DNA of 37,824 bases from Rickettsiales bacterium (GCA_023301245.1 JALZUV010000098.1:1-37824), one strand, 5' to 3'; counted from the first letter of the stretch, positions 1 through 7,600 are shown. Translations and numbers: made by a program. The notes: generated by a model from the sequence alone, not told the origin.

Positions 1-18
1 TTTGATTTGCAAATCAAA
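1..18. repeat. 18-bp perfect palindrome at the circle junction
   Basis: The first 18 bases read the same on both strands (TTTGATTTGCAAATCAAA). The palindrome covers the ssb stop codon and, if the molecule is circular, codons 4-9 of the next minus-strand gene. It could fold in the ssb transcript, but no T-run follows, so it is not a convincing terminator. Its centre TTGCAA matches the half-sites of the operator-like repeats near the repressor gene, which may be chance. Confidence 0.6.
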
Positions 19-487
19 AGGGGATCTCATCGTCTAAATCGAATTTTTGGGCGGGGTCGGGGTCTTCTGACTTGGCTTTGCTTTCGCGGCCATATTCATG
101 CTCGCTCTCAGCCGCCGGCGGGCGATTGCTATCCCCTTTGCTATTGAGCAAAGTCAGACTGCCGTTAAATCCAGACAGCACAACCTCAGTTGTGTATTTA
201 TCATTACCGTCGCGGTCTTGCCATTTGCGCGTCTTGAGCTGTCCCTCGATATAGATCTTACTGCCCTTGTGAACATATCTCTCAATGATACCGACAAGCC
301 CCTCATTAAAGACCGCGATATTGTGCCAATCGGTCTTTTCTTTTTTCTCGCCGGTTGTTTTATCTTTCCAGCTCTCAGACGTCGCCAGGCTAAAATTAGC
401 AACCTTGCCGCCAGTGTTGAAACTGCGAATTTCTGGATCCTTACCGACATTGCCGATAAGGATCACTTTATTGACTGAACCTGCCAT
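14..487 (-). CDS. ssb: Single-stranded DNA-binding protein
   Basis: 157 aa. Residues 1-110 form a typical bacterial SSB OB-fold: it starts MAGSVNKVILIGNVGKDPE, followed by the conserved WHNIAVF and the YVHKGSKIYIEGQLKTRKWQD segment. A flexible polar linker follows, then the acidic tip DLDDEIPF, which in SSB proteins docks partner enzymes. It should coat single-stranded DNA during phage replication. The gene overlaps the DUF3850 gene by 20 bases and ends the left part of the early operon. Length and tip are those of a full bacterial SSB. It resembles alphaproteobacterial SSBs, so it may derive from a host gene. The identification is secure. Confidence 0.97.
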   Translation of the reverse strand: MAGSVNKVILIGNVGKDPEIRSFNTGGKVANFSLATSESWKDKTTGEKKEKTDWHNIAVFNEGLVGIIERYVHKGSKIYIEGQLKTRKWQDRDGNDKYTTEVVLSGFNGSLTLLNSKGDSNRPPAAESEHEYGRESKAKSEDPDPAQKFDLDDEIPF

Positions 488-755
488 TAAAAGGCCTCCG
501 TTTTGGCGTCAGTGATAAAACGCAGTAGCCAGGAGCGACGCCAAATCTCCCCCCTGCAAGTTTAAACGAAATATTGCGGGTAATGCTTTCGCCGGAGCGC
601 ACCGCGCCTTGCTGATTATCCGACAAGCAATGCAGCTTAAGACAATCCCCGACCGCAAAGCCGCGGTCATCAAGCCGGTATTCAAAATTTTTCTCGCCTC
701 TAACGATAGGCCAGAAAAAATCAGGCCAACAGTCAAGCTCATGAGTGCGGCTCAT
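468..755 (-). CDS. DUF3850 (ASCH/PUA-like) protein
   Basis: 95 aa. The pattern HELDCWPDFFWPIVRGEKNFEYRLDDR, then F.VGD.L.L, and GYCVLSL near the C-terminus matches the small DUF3850 family, a PUA/ASCH-like fold thought to bind RNA or modified nucleotides. Members are common in phages, and their biological role is not settled. The start ATG overlaps the stop of the upstream membrane-protein gene (ATGA), and its own end overlaps ssb by 20 bases, so it is translationally coupled within the replication operon. The family assignment is from motif pattern only. Confidence 0.8.
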   Translation of the reverse strand: MSRTHELDCWPDFFWPIVRGEKNFEYRLDDRGFAVGDCLKLHCLSDNQQGAVRSGESITRNISFKLAGGRFGVAPGYCVLSLTPKRRPFNGRFSQ

Positions 756-952
756 TTTAACACCTCATCGAGGACCAGGCACGCCGCAACAAGCGAATTA
801 AAGCTACAAAAATTCAAAATTAACACGATAGGATGGGGTTTAAGGGGAAAATTCCACATCATAGACCAGCCGGTCACAACGCATGTGATTAACGCCCAAA
901 GCGCCATAAACAGCGCTGAAAATCCGACAATATATTTTATAAATTTTCTCAT
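752..952 (-). CDS. Small two-helix membrane protein
   Basis: 66 aa with two clear hydrophobic stretches (about residues 8-30 and 42-60) separated by a short loop. The few charges are at the ends (MRKF, DEV), so it should sit in the inner membrane as a hairpin. There are ATGA-type overlaps on both sides, which supports translation as part of the early operon. I do not recognise a family. Its place in an early operon fits superinfection exclusion or a membrane tether, but that is speculation. Confidence 0.6.
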   Translation of the reverse strand: MRKFIKYIVGFSALFMALWALITCVVTGWSMMWNFPLKPHPIVLILNFCSFNSLVAACLVLDEVLK

Positions 953-1269
953 TTATACTTACTTGTCATGTGTGTCGCATAGGGCGACGCGATATATATA
1001 AATTGATCAATCGACGGATCGCGCATTTGCTCATTGCGCGCGACAGGCCCAAAAACAATCTTCCATTTATACGCGCGAACTGCCACGCCGCCGCCCCATA
1101 TCTGCGTAAGTCGGCGCGTTAAGAGCCAGGCACAACCTTTAAAATCAACGCCGATATAATATTTTTTCCCTTCATAAAATTCAGGTTCATCAAGAACTTT
1201 CTCAAAAAGCTCAGGGAAAGGCATATCTCCAATTTTAAACCTATCTATATTATCAGTATGACCCATCAC
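949..1269 (-). CDS. Hypothetical early protein (106 aa)
   Basis: Soluble, mixed alpha/beta-looking protein with many aromatic residues (KYYIGVDFKGCAWLLTRR, then AYKWKIVFGP). I do not recognise a family. Four-base overlaps with both neighbours support it as a real operon member. The start is doubled (MMGH) and either Met could be used. Its position among replication genes suggests an early function only. Confidence 0.6.
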   Translation of the reverse strand: MMGHTDNIDRFKIGDMPFPELFEKVLDEPEFYEGKKYYIGVDFKGCAWLLTRRLTQIWGGGVAVRAYKWKIVFGPVARNEQMRDPSIDQFIYIASPYATHMTSKYK

Positions 1270-1574
1270 GCATCCTCCCGCATTGCGCGCGCCCGCGCGA
1301 TATCCTTGTCACGGTAAATCCGCGCCGCTTCTGTCCATTTCATTTCAATAATAAAGGCGTCTTTCTCAGCACGGCTCATAAGACGCGGCTCTTTTAAACC
1401 CAGCAGCCGCGCCTTGATCGCATAAAATCCGACATCAGTTGCGGCCGTCATATCAGGCACACGATCGAGCACTTGATTAATACGGCCCTTAAGCCCCGTC
1501 GCATCGCACGCAACGAAGATCTCAACAACGATCCGCACGGCGTCTGGCAAGGCTGATTTTTCAGGGGCCGCCAT
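1266..1574 (-). CDS. Hypothetical early protein (102 aa)
   Basis: Mostly helical-looking, charged protein (for example EKDAFIIEMKWTEAARIYRDK), not recognised. Its ATG overlaps the helicase stop codon by one base (TAATG), and its own stop overlaps the next gene's start by four. The coupling makes it a likely accessory of the replication operon. There is no membrane segment, cysteine cluster or obvious DNA-binding motif. Confidence 0.6.
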   Translation of the reverse strand: MAAPEKSALPDAVRIVVEIFVACDATGLKGRINQVLDRVPDMTAATDVGFYAIKARLLGLKEPRLMSRAEKDAFIIEMKWTEAARIYRDKDIARARAMREDA

Positions 1575-3553
1575 TAGAACGGGATTCCTTCGCCGTCGTC
1601 GGCGGCGCCGCCTGAATCATTATTCAGCCACGTCGCTTGCGGGGGCGGCATTTCAGCGGGATCAAACAAAGCAGAGAGCTTTATCTTATGACCATAGCGC
1701 GGCGCCTGGCTAATTTTCGCGGATTTATTGGCCTCTAATATCGACGCTGGAGCTTGTTCTAAAAGATAATGCCATTTGCCCGTCTGTGTTGAGGACGTCG
1801 CCCAATCGGTCCCGCGAAACAGCTGTGATAAACCAGGGTGACGATTTGGAATAAACAGCCAGCCATTTTCAAGCGTGACAGCGCCGCTTTTAGGCCCAAC
1901 AATCCCGCAGCCAAGCTCAGCAAGCTTTTTGCGCACGCCCTTAACAGACATATTATAATCATCAGATTGCTCACCGAAACAGGCAAACAATAATATCCGG
2001 ATAGAGACAGCGCTCTCAGTACGCCACATATCGACCGGCGCATCGAGCACATGCGCGAGGCAGTCCTGCCAGTTATCCGTGCGGCCGCCCGCTTGCGCGT
2101 CAAATTTATCGCCTAATACCTGGACCCATTCATCAATATCCTGCGCGCTCGGATCTCGGTCAAACATCATTATGTGATAACTCGCCATGATCGTTGCATA
2201 ATGATCGGCGTTGCCAGGCTCCATTGAGGTGCGCTTTAGAAAGGCCTCACGAAACACCTCAGACGCGCCGTTAAAGCGCGGGAAATTATCTATCATGCGC
2301 CGCAAAATCTCGCGGCCCCAACCGGCCAGCACTGATAAATCTTGCTCTGGCATGACGCCGCTATTTTTATCGAGCGGCTTTAGCTGTAATCTTGAAAAAC
2401 GGCGCTCATCTTGCGGCCCAAAGCCTGGCGGCGCAATTCCCGTCAATAAAAATGCGCTGCGAATTTTATAAGACACACCGCCGCCCTTATCGCCGCCGCG
2501 GTTAAGCGTTGATCCTAATGTGGCCGCGCGGGCCAGCTCAATAACAGCTTGATTGCGCCGGTCATCAGAACTCGCCTCAAATTCATCAATTGCGACAGGG
2601 ATAGTATCGTAACGCACAAGCTGATAAATACCGGCCGCCGTCGTGTCAGAGGTGGATAGCAAAGCAGAGCCCATCACACCCTTAATCACACCCTGAAAAG
2701 TCGATTTACCCGAGCCCGTCTTGCCGCTGACAAGCAAATGCGCACGGTGACGCAGCGCGCCGCCGATCATCGCTTGCCCTATCCAGCCCAGGCAAATAGC
2801 CGGCGAATAACTATCGGCCCAATTCCACGTTTCAAATGTTTTAAGCAGCTTTGCGCCGCCGCCGCTGGGGGATTGCGCAATTTGATTTTGCGAGGGCTTG
2901 GGCAATCTAGGACGCTTAGGGTAAAGATAATTACCATGCTCGCCCGTCGGAATAGCGTCATCCTCTGTAAACAGACGATCGCCGCCGTGCCAGATAATGC
3001 GGCCAAAGACATCAAGCCATGCACCCGCGCCGCGTATTTGATCCATTGGGACAAACGGCCCCTTGCTTTCAGCCGCATCAATCAACACAGCAAAAGCCTC
3101 GGCCGCGTCCCAATTTTTTAAATTCTTACGATTACCAATTGGCGGGAAAGCCCAAGGCAGAAAATCACGGTGCCCCGCAAATAGCGCTTGAACAACGCCC
3201 TTGCCATTATTACGGCCGCTAATAGCGGACAGCGTGCCGCGTGCCGTAAAGAAATAAAACAAATCGTCATCATATCCCATAGGAATTACAGGGCAGCCAT
3301 CGGGCAGGCCCGTATGAGGATCAGGAAGCCATTTACCAGGCTCAACGCCATCTGCATTTGGCTGTCCTGGCACAGGCCATATTGGAACCTCTGGCGGATC
3401 ATTCTTAGACGCGCCGGAAGGGCCGCCCAGCGCCTTACCTATTATGTTTTGCGCGGCCGAGCGCATCGCGGCGTCCATAGCTCTATTTTCTTGACTGCCA
3501 TCATCAGGATCAGGCCCATAAGGGCCGCGGTTATTATTTGGAGGGCGCGCCAT
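1574..3553 (-). CDS. Replicative P-loop ATPase/helicase (DUF927/D5-like)
   Basis: 659 aa. A long N-terminal region is followed by a P-loop domain with Walker A GKTGSGKST (residues about 277-285) and Walker B AIDEFE (about 321-326), in a context (LGWIGQAMIGGALRHRAHLL just before Walker A) like DUF927-type and D5/VirE-type phage helicases. It lies directly upstream-coupled to a Toprim primase (1-base overlap), so the two probably form the origin-melting and priming unit. The last residues, DDGEGIPF, closely resemble the acidic C-terminal tip of this phage's own SSB (DLDDEIPF), which is unusual for a helicase. The N-terminal 60 residues are Gly/Pro/Asn-rich and probably disordered. The exact helicase superfamily cannot be fixed by eye. 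Confidence 0.8.
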   Translation of the reverse strand: MARPPNNNRGPYGPDPDDGSQENRAMDAAMRSAAQNIIGKALGGPSGASKNDPPEVPIWPVPGQPNADGVEPGKWLPDPHTGLPDGCPVIPMGYDDDLFYFFTARGTLSAISGRNNGKGVVQALFAGHRDFLPWAFPPIGNRKNLKNWDAAEAFAVLIDAAESKGPFVPMDQIRGAGAWLDVFGRIIWHGGDRLFTEDDAIPTGEHGNYLYPKRPRLPKPSQNQIAQSPSGGGAKLLKTFETWNWADSYSPAICLGWIGQAMIGGALRHRAHLLVSGKTGSGKSTFQGVIKGVMGSALLSTSDTTAAGIYQLVRYDTIPVAIDEFEASSDDRRNQAVIELARAATLGSTLNRGGDKGGGVSYKIRSAFLLTGIAPPGFGPQDERRFSRLQLKPLDKNSGVMPEQDLSVLAGWGREILRRMIDNFPRFNGASEVFREAFLKRTSMEPGNADHYATIMASYHIMMFDRDPSAQDIDEWVQVLGDKFDAQAGGRTDNWQDCLAHVLDAPVDMWRTESAVSIRILLFACFGEQSDDYNMSVKGVRKKLAELGCGIVGPKSGAVTLENGWLFIPNRHPGLSQLFRGTDWATSSTQTGKWHYLLEQAPASILEANKSAKISQAPRYGHKIKLSALFDPAEMPPPQATWLNNDSGGAADDGEGIPF

Positions 3554-4626
3554 TATGACACCGCCTTTTCTGCAGCCATTAAGTCACGGAGCCAATCATT
3601 CCAATCTTTCACACCTTCCGGCGGATATTTCATTTCTAGCTTTCGGCCGCGCGCTTGGCCTTTTAGTTTTAAAAATGACGAGGCGAGCTGATTACGCGCC
3701 GTCTCGTTTTCATCATTCTGCGCGCAGATAAAAACTTCCTCAAATAGATCTAGCCACGGCATATTGCCGATATTGCCGAGCGTGCCGACATAAACCACGC
3801 GCCAATCTGGACAGGACAAAGCAACAGACAGCGCATCCTCTAACCCCTCACAAATCGCAAGCGTGTCCCATATGCCGGCCTCAGTTGCCTCGCGTATGGG
3901 CAAGCCGCTATGACCGCGCGAGACAGGCACAAACCCGCCCGCGAAACCGCCGAGCATTTTCTTAGGATTGCTGACAGTGTCTAGCTTACCGTCGCCGCTA
4001 TCATTTAAGAATGTGCGGTGTATAGCTTTTGGCTTTAAGTCACCGCCAATCATCAAGGCGCAAATCATAGGGTGTTCTGTGTAATCGCGCCCAATATAAA
4101 AGCGGCCCTTTGGATCAAACCGCAGCGCGCCAGGCTCTTTTTTTAATTGCCGAATATCAAGGCCGCGGTGCTCGAGCAAATAAGTCTCGGCAGGCGTGCC
4201 CAAAAGGCTCTTTTGCCCGCGCAGCCATAACCCTAGCGCCGTCTTGCGGCGGCTTTCCGGAGAGCGCGGCGCGTCAGTGCGCGTAGGCAAATCAGCAGGA
4301 ATAATATGATCAGCTGCAAGCCAATCATTCGCCCATTTTAACACCTTTGAAAATTCACGCGGCAGAGAAAACCCTTTTATATAAGCAATCAGCTGCAAGA
4401 TATTACCTGTATAATCACCGCTCATTTCGCACCAACCGCCAACCTTGGGACCGCCGACCATAATGTAAAAACTGCCAGGGTGACGATCGGGCCGCGTCGG
4501 ATTAATCGGGAAATAATAATTGCCCTGGCGAAACGCCGGCGGCGGGCACAAATCAGACGCGAGCTCGAGCGCGCGGCTTTTAAGGCTCGTAACAATAGCC
4601 TCTTTATCATAAGTAATGAGCGCCAC
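3553..4626 (-). CDS. DNA primase, Toprim domain (DUF7146-like)
   Basis: 357 aa. The N-terminal part has a primase-like substrate region (DRHPGSFYIMVGGPKVGGW ... GDYTGNILQLIAYIKG), though without an obvious intact zinc-finger cysteine set. The Toprim domain follows, with LAICEGLEDALS (about residues 258-269) carrying the catalytic Glu, then the VVYVGTLGNIG strand and an acidic FICAQNDEN segment. The spacing is that of phage and plasmid Toprim primases. It makes RNA primers for phage replication. The ORF is coupled on both sides by single-base overlaps. The match is to the family as a whole, with no specific gene name. Confidence 0.85.
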   Translation of the reverse strand: MALITYDKEAIVTSLKSRALELASDLCPPPAFRQGNYYFPINPTRPDRHPGSFYIMVGGPKVGGWCEMSGDYTGNILQLIAYIKGFSLPREFSKVLKWANDWLAADHIIPADLPTRTDAPRSPESRRKTALGLWLRGQKSLLGTPAETYLLEHRGLDIRQLKKEPGALRFDPKGRFYIGRDYTEHPMICALMIGGDLKPKAIHRTFLNDSGDGKLDTVSNPKKMLGGFAGGFVPVSRGHSGLPIREATEAGIWDTLAICEGLEDALSVALSCPDWRVVYVGTLGNIGNMPWLDLFEEVFICAQNDENETARNQLASSFLKLKGQARGRKLEMKYPPEGVKDWNDWLRDLMAAEKAVS

Positions 4627-4964
4627 TATACAGCCGCACCCAAAGTCTGCATGATAGATTGCGCCGCAACATCAATAGAGTGATCAATCTCAGGCCAAGC
4701 CTCGCGCACATCAACTATTTCTTTTATAGCCGCTCCAATTTGGCGAGGATCTACATTAAAGGCCTTTGCGACGCGTGCCTGGCTAACCATAACGACCGTT
4801 ACCAAGAGATAGCAGGTCATCCTCTGGCCATCCGATAGCGCGCGCGGTATGCCCTTGCGCAAATCAGGGACACAAAACACAAAGCGCGAGCCTTGCACGT
4901 CACTAGCTATGCCGGCGCAATACGCAATATGAGACATAGGAATAGGTTTAAGCGGCGTCGCCAT
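4626..4964 (-). CDS. Putative HTH protein of the early operon
   Basis: 112 aa, not recognised as a named family. Residues about 58-85 (SQARVAKAFNVDPRQIGAAI) read like a helix-turn-helix, similar in look to the DNA-binding domain of replication initiators of the DnaA type. It sits directly before the primase and helicase genes with one-base overlaps, so an origin-binding or regulatory role is plausible. That role is inference from motif and position. Confidence 0.55.
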   Translation of the reverse strand: MATPLKPIPMSHIAYCAGIASDVQGSRFVFCVPDLRKGIPRALSDGQRMTCYLLVTVVMVSQARVAKAFNVDPRQIGAAIKEIVDVREAWPEIDHSIDVAAQSIMQTLGAAV

Positions 4965-5209
4965 TAGCTCAGCAACTCTACGGCCTCAACAGCATTCGCC
5001 GTCGCATCAATCTGGATATTGACGTCACCTGAATCAACCGACCTCAAAACTAACGCCGCGGCCGCCTGAAATAACACACGGTCTTTAACAGCCGTGCCCT
5101 TTTTAGAGGCGCGTTTCTCGAGCAGCTCCGCCACCAATTCAGGGCCGCCGCGCTGCAATAAATTTTTATATTCACTATTTGAGAGTGTCACATTACTTGA
5201 ACGCGCCAT
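4964..5209 (-). CDS. Hypothetical early protein (81 aa)
   Basis: An in-frame extension back to 5380 is open, but I place the start at the ATG at 5209 because an AAGGA ribosome-binding site precedes it at proper spacing and the extension would run through the upstream gene. The protein is helical and charged (ELLEKRASKKGTAVKDRVLFQ) with no recognised domain. It is separated by one base from the upstream gene and overlaps the next by one base. Confidence 0.6.
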   Translation of the reverse strand: MARSSNVTLSNSEYKNLLQRGGPELVAELLEKRASKKGTAVKDRVLFQAAAALVLRSVDSGDVNIQIDATANAVEAVELLS

Positions 5210-5210
5210 A

Positions 5211-5525
5211 TTAATTATCCTTATAAGGAAGCCGCGCCGCCTGACTAGGCGTTGCGGTCTTCCGGCGAAGTTTGGTTTTAAAATTGGTGACAGACGGCGC
5301 GCGCGGCCGCGTGGACGCGGGAACATCGCGAGTTTGCGAGGCCTTTCGCTCCGCCGCCGCGAGGCGCTGCGATATCTCAACTCCGTCCTCAGTCAGCGCG
5401 CCTTGCGCGTTAAGATATCCAAGAGAGCGCAGCTCGGCCGCATGTTGCTCAGAGATAGCACGCCCTAGGCCCAGCGCGCACAGCGCAGTTATAGGGCCGC
5501 GCACAACTAAGCTCACGCCGCTCAC
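5211..5525 (-). CDS. Hypothetical basic protein with LTE-G motif
   Basis: 104 aa. The middle (LRSLGYLNAQGALTEDGVEI) looks like the end of a small winged-helix, where LT..G forms the wing. The C-terminal third is strongly basic and Pro/Ala-rich, fit for nucleic-acid binding. The next gene upstream carries a similar GGALTEQGFAVAY segment, so the two may be diverged paralogues. It overlaps the upstream gene by four bases. Function unknown. Confidence 0.55.
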   Translation of the reverse strand: MSGVSLVVRGPITALCALGLGRAISEQHAAELRSLGYLNAQGALTEDGVEISQRLAAAERKASQTRDVPASTRPRAPSVTNFKTKLRRKTATPSQAARLPYKDN

Positions 5526-5764
5526 AGGCCAACCCTCACGCCCTCAACATCAAAAAGATGATAAGCCACGGCAAAACCTTGCTCTGTCAGCGCGCCGCCG
5601 TCTTCAAGACCGCCAGCCTCGAGCGCCATCTGACCAAGATCACCGTCGGGCACTAGATCGTTATAAAAAGAATGAAGCCGCGCGACCGTTGGCGAGCTAT
5701 TAGGCCTAACATATTCGGCGCAAGGACCATGTATAGGGCAAGGCAAGCTGCAGATACACGTCAT
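5522..5764 (-). CDS. Small Cys-rich N-terminus protein (80 aa)
   Basis: The N-terminus has four Cys and one His within 15 residues (MTCICSLPCPIHGPC), which could bind zinc. The C-terminal half has the same LTE-G element as its neighbour (GGALTEQGFAVAYHLFD). It is coupled to cro-like and downstream genes by four-base overlaps. Not recognised; a small transcription or host-takeover factor is possible but unproven. Confidence 0.55.
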   Translation of the reverse strand: MTCICSLPCPIHGPCAEYVRPNSSPTVARLHSFYNDLVPDGDLGQMALEAGGLEDGGALTEQGFAVAYHLFDVEGVRVGL

Positions 5765-6048
5765 TGCGCGGCCTCCGCACCCTCGGCCGCCATAGAGCCG
5801 CGCTCGAGCTCAGCCTGCCAGGCAGGCAGCGGGACAAGGTCATTTGGTTTAACCTCACCTTTGGTAAGCAAAAATATTTCGCGCTGCATCGGGAGCGGCG
5901 GCTGAACATAACGCTCAGACGTAAACTCACGCGTCCAATTTAATATAGTTGAATAACTAACGCCTAATTTCGCCGCTAAATCCGTAGGGGTTAATTTCTG
6001 TTTGACAGCCCATTTTGCAAGCGGGGTTTCAATATTCTTTAAGTCCAT
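5761..6048 (-). CDS. Cro-like HTH regulator, first early gene
   Basis: 95 aa. A helix-turn-helix spans residues about 18-42 (LTPTDLAAKLGVSYSTILNW), typical of Cro/CI-type proteins. It is the first gene of the leftward early operon and is divergent from the repressor gene with a 127-base shared control region, exactly the place of cro in lambdoid switches. It likely represses the repressor promoter and tunes early transcription. The C-terminal half (EVKPNDLVPLPAWQAELERG) is unassigned and Ala/Glu-rich at the end. Confidence 0.75.
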   Translation of the reverse strand: MDLKNIETPLAKWAVKQKLTPTDLAAKLGVSYSTILNWTREFTSERYVQPPLPMQREIFLLTKGEVKPNDLVPLPAWQAELERGSMAAEGAEAAQ

Positions 6049-6175
6049 AGCCGTTCTCTTTCCTTGACGGCTACCTTAAAAAGTGTGATTTGCATTAAAT
6101 TGCAACAACAAAATTCATTATTATTCTTGTTTTATGAAAGTGATATAAGTTTTGACGCCCTCTAAAAGCTTTTTT
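6049..6175. promoter_or_regulatory. Divergent switch region with operator
   Basis: AT-rich 127-base space between the cro-like and repressor genes. An inverted repeat TTGCA-TTAAAT-TGCAA lies at 6090-6105 and is the best candidate operator. For the repressor gene a possible promoter is TTGCAA (6100-6105) with TATTCT (6122-6127) at 16-base spacing, so a protein on the operator would cover its -35 box. The leftward promoter probably overlaps the same repeat. Motif reading only; no start site is proven. Confidence 0.55.
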
Positions 6176-6793
6176 ATGGCTAAACATCGTATCGAATACT
6201 GGCGCAAGAAGCGCGACTTAACACAAGTCCAGCTTGGCGAGCTAACCGGCAACTCTCAAAATGCTATCTGGCGGCTTGAGACTGATAAGATGGAGCTCAA
6301 ATCGCATCACCTTCCGGTCTTTGCGCGCGCCCTTGGCGTGCGGCCGATAGATATATTGCCGCTTGAGTTTCTTGAAGAAGATATGCGCAGCCATAAATTC
6401 AGCGAAACAGAAGCGCAAGAATACAGACCCTCTGTAAACTGCGATAATACAGGAAATAACACACTCTCATTAGTAGAAATGGCCGTTGGAGATAACCCAA
6501 ATCGGAACGCCTGGACATTACAGTCAGACGTTTTAGAAGATCAAGGCTATATAAAGGGCGATATTCTTATCACTGATATGAGCCAAAACGCTAAAGCCGG
6601 AGACATAGTTTGCGCTGAGCTATACGCTAACGGAACATCGGACACAGTTTTTCGGATTTTTCAGCCGCCATACTTACTTTCTGGATCTCAAAAACCTTTA
6701 TATCGCCAACCCATAATGTGCGATTATGCGCGCGTGAAAATCATTGCCACCGTTACTCAAATGATAAGGCTCAATCCAAGCGCCAAACTATGA
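6176..6793 (+). CDS. CI-like repressor, HTH plus S24 fold
   Basis: 205 aa from ATG 6176 (a TTG at 6152 is also in frame). The N-terminal HTH_XRE spans about residues 5-58 (IEYWRKKRDLTQVQLGELTG...NAIWRLE). The C-terminal half has the S24/LexA-like layout: GYIKGDILITDMS, AGDIVCAEL, then a closing ARVKIIATVTQMIR. It should hold the prophage silent by binding the 6090-6105 operator. In the S24 fold the catalytic Lys normally lies in a VK[RK] strand; here that strand reads TVFRIF, so the Lys appears missing and self-cleavage is unlikely. Induction may then depend on another route. Confidence 0.82.
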   Translation: MAKHRIEYWRKKRDLTQVQLGELTGNSQNAIWRLETDKMELKSHHLPVFARALGVRPIDILPLEFLEEDMRSHKFSETEAQEYRPSVNCDNTGNNTLSLVEMAVGDNPNRNAWTLQSDVLEDQGYIKGDILITDMSQNAKAGDIVCAELYANGTSDTVFRIFQPPYLLSGSQKPLYRQPIMCDYARVKIIATVTQMIRLNPSAKL

Positions 6794-6851
6794 ACATCAT
6801 TTTTATTTAATATCTTTCACGTGAAATGAATTAAATAAATGCAAAATGTTG

Positions 6852-6874
6852 TTGACTATTATTGCAACACGCAA
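6852..6874 (+). promoter_or_regulatory. Possible promoter and second operator
   Basis: TTGACT (6852-6857) is a good -35 box, though a matching -10 box is unclear (CAATAA at 6872 is only 14 bases on). It overlaps TTGC-AACAC-GCAA (6862-6874). The 9-mer ATTGCAACA at 6861-6869 also occurs in the switch region at 6099-6107, suggesting a second binding site for the repressor or Cro. Confidence 0.4.
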
Positions 6875-6928
6875 TAACCCGAGGTTGTCTTAAGGCGTAA
6901 CTCATCCACATCAGAGCCGCCTGCAGAC

Positions 6929-6974
6929 ACAGGACGGCTTCTTAATTAGCCCCTTAAGGCCGTCCTGTCTTTTA
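6929..6974 (+). terminator. Rho-independent terminator or attenuator
   Basis: A perfect 10-bp stem ACAGGACGGC (6929-6938) with GCCGTCCTGT (6959-6968) contains an inner CTTAA/TTAAG pair and is followed by CTTTTAATAAAA. It may end the repressor transcript. It also lies between the possible promoter at 6852 and the gene at 6991, so it could act as an attenuator for the genes leading to the integrase. Confidence 0.8.
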
Positions 6975-6990
6975 ATAAAAGGACACGGAT

Positions 6991-7158
6991 ATGCAGACTT
7001 TAACTGACGCTAAACTTAATAATAAACAAATGGCCGCCGCCAATCAAATTGATCGTGATTGGGCCGCGGCAATTGCGGCTGCAGAGAAACGGCTGTCAAA
7101 CTTAAAAGCAGATCGCGCCGCAGAAATACGCGCAGCCATCAACCGCTTCGCGGCTTAA
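6991..7158 (+). CDS. Small 55-aa helical protein
   Basis: ATG at 6991 follows an AAAAGGA ribosome-binding site with 7-base spacing; 55 codons then TAA. The product (MQTLTDAKLNNKQMAAANQ...) is Ala/Arg/Lys-rich and looks like one long amphipathic helix (AAIAAAEKRLSNLKADRAAE). No family is recognised. It lies between the terminator hairpin and the XRE gene and would be the first gene of the integrase-side operon. Its real status rests on the ribosome-binding site and clean fit between neighbours. Confidence 0.55.
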   Translation: MQTLTDAKLNNKQMAAANQIDRDWAAAIAAAEKRLSNLKADRAAEIRAAINRFAA

Positions 7159-7181
7159 CCTCAACAAAACCGGATATGATT

Positions 7182-7592
7182 ATGACAGATAAAACACAAA
7201 AAGACCCACGCGGCAGCACAGACGTTGATAGCTTTGTCGGAACAAAGCTACGCCAAAGACGCCTTGTGCTTGGAATGAGCCAGACAGCGCTTGGCGACAA
7301 GCTCGGCGTTACTTTTCAGCAAGTCCAAAAATATGAGCGCGGCCAAAACCGCCTTGGCGCGTCCCGCCTTTTCAATTGCTCGCAAATACTTGGCGTAAAA
7401 CCCGCCTATTTTTTCGACGGGCTTGACCCAGCCAGCACCGGAGCGCCTGAATATAGCGACCCCGCACGCACGCTTTCTCTAAGCGTGCCAGGCGCGAAAC
7501 TCATGCGGCAACTATCACACTTTACCAAGCCGCAACTCGAGAGCGTGCTAAACGTGACAACCGCGATTGAAGCCGCAACAGCGCGCGCCTGA
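7182..7592 (+). CDS. XRE-family transcriptional regulator
   Basis: 136 aa. HTH_XRE at about residues 18-72: VGTKLRQRRLVLGMSQTALG, then VTFQQVQKYERGQNRLGASR and LGVKPAYFFDG. This signature is very common in alphaproteobacterial regulators (SinR/HipB-like). I use the ATG at 7182, seven bases after CCGGA; the ATG at 7176 is too close to it. The C-terminal part (LSLSVPGAKLMRQLSHFTKPQ) probably dimerises. It sits before the excisionase and integrase genes and may control them, perhaps as an extra switch protein. Confidence 0.85.
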   Translation: MTDKTQKDPRGSTDVDSFVGTKLRQRRLVLGMSQTALGDKLGVTFQQVQKYERGQNRLGASRLFNCSQILGVKPAYFFDGLDPASTGAPEYSDPARTLSLSVPGAKLMRQLSHFTKPQLESVLNVTTAIEAATARA

Positions 7593-7600
7593 GCCTCGCC

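Noticed and set aside
4980..5380. Extended 138-aa version of the gene at 4964-5209
   Set aside because: The extra N-terminus is Arg-rich and overlaps the upstream gene; a good AAGGA site supports the ATG at 5209.
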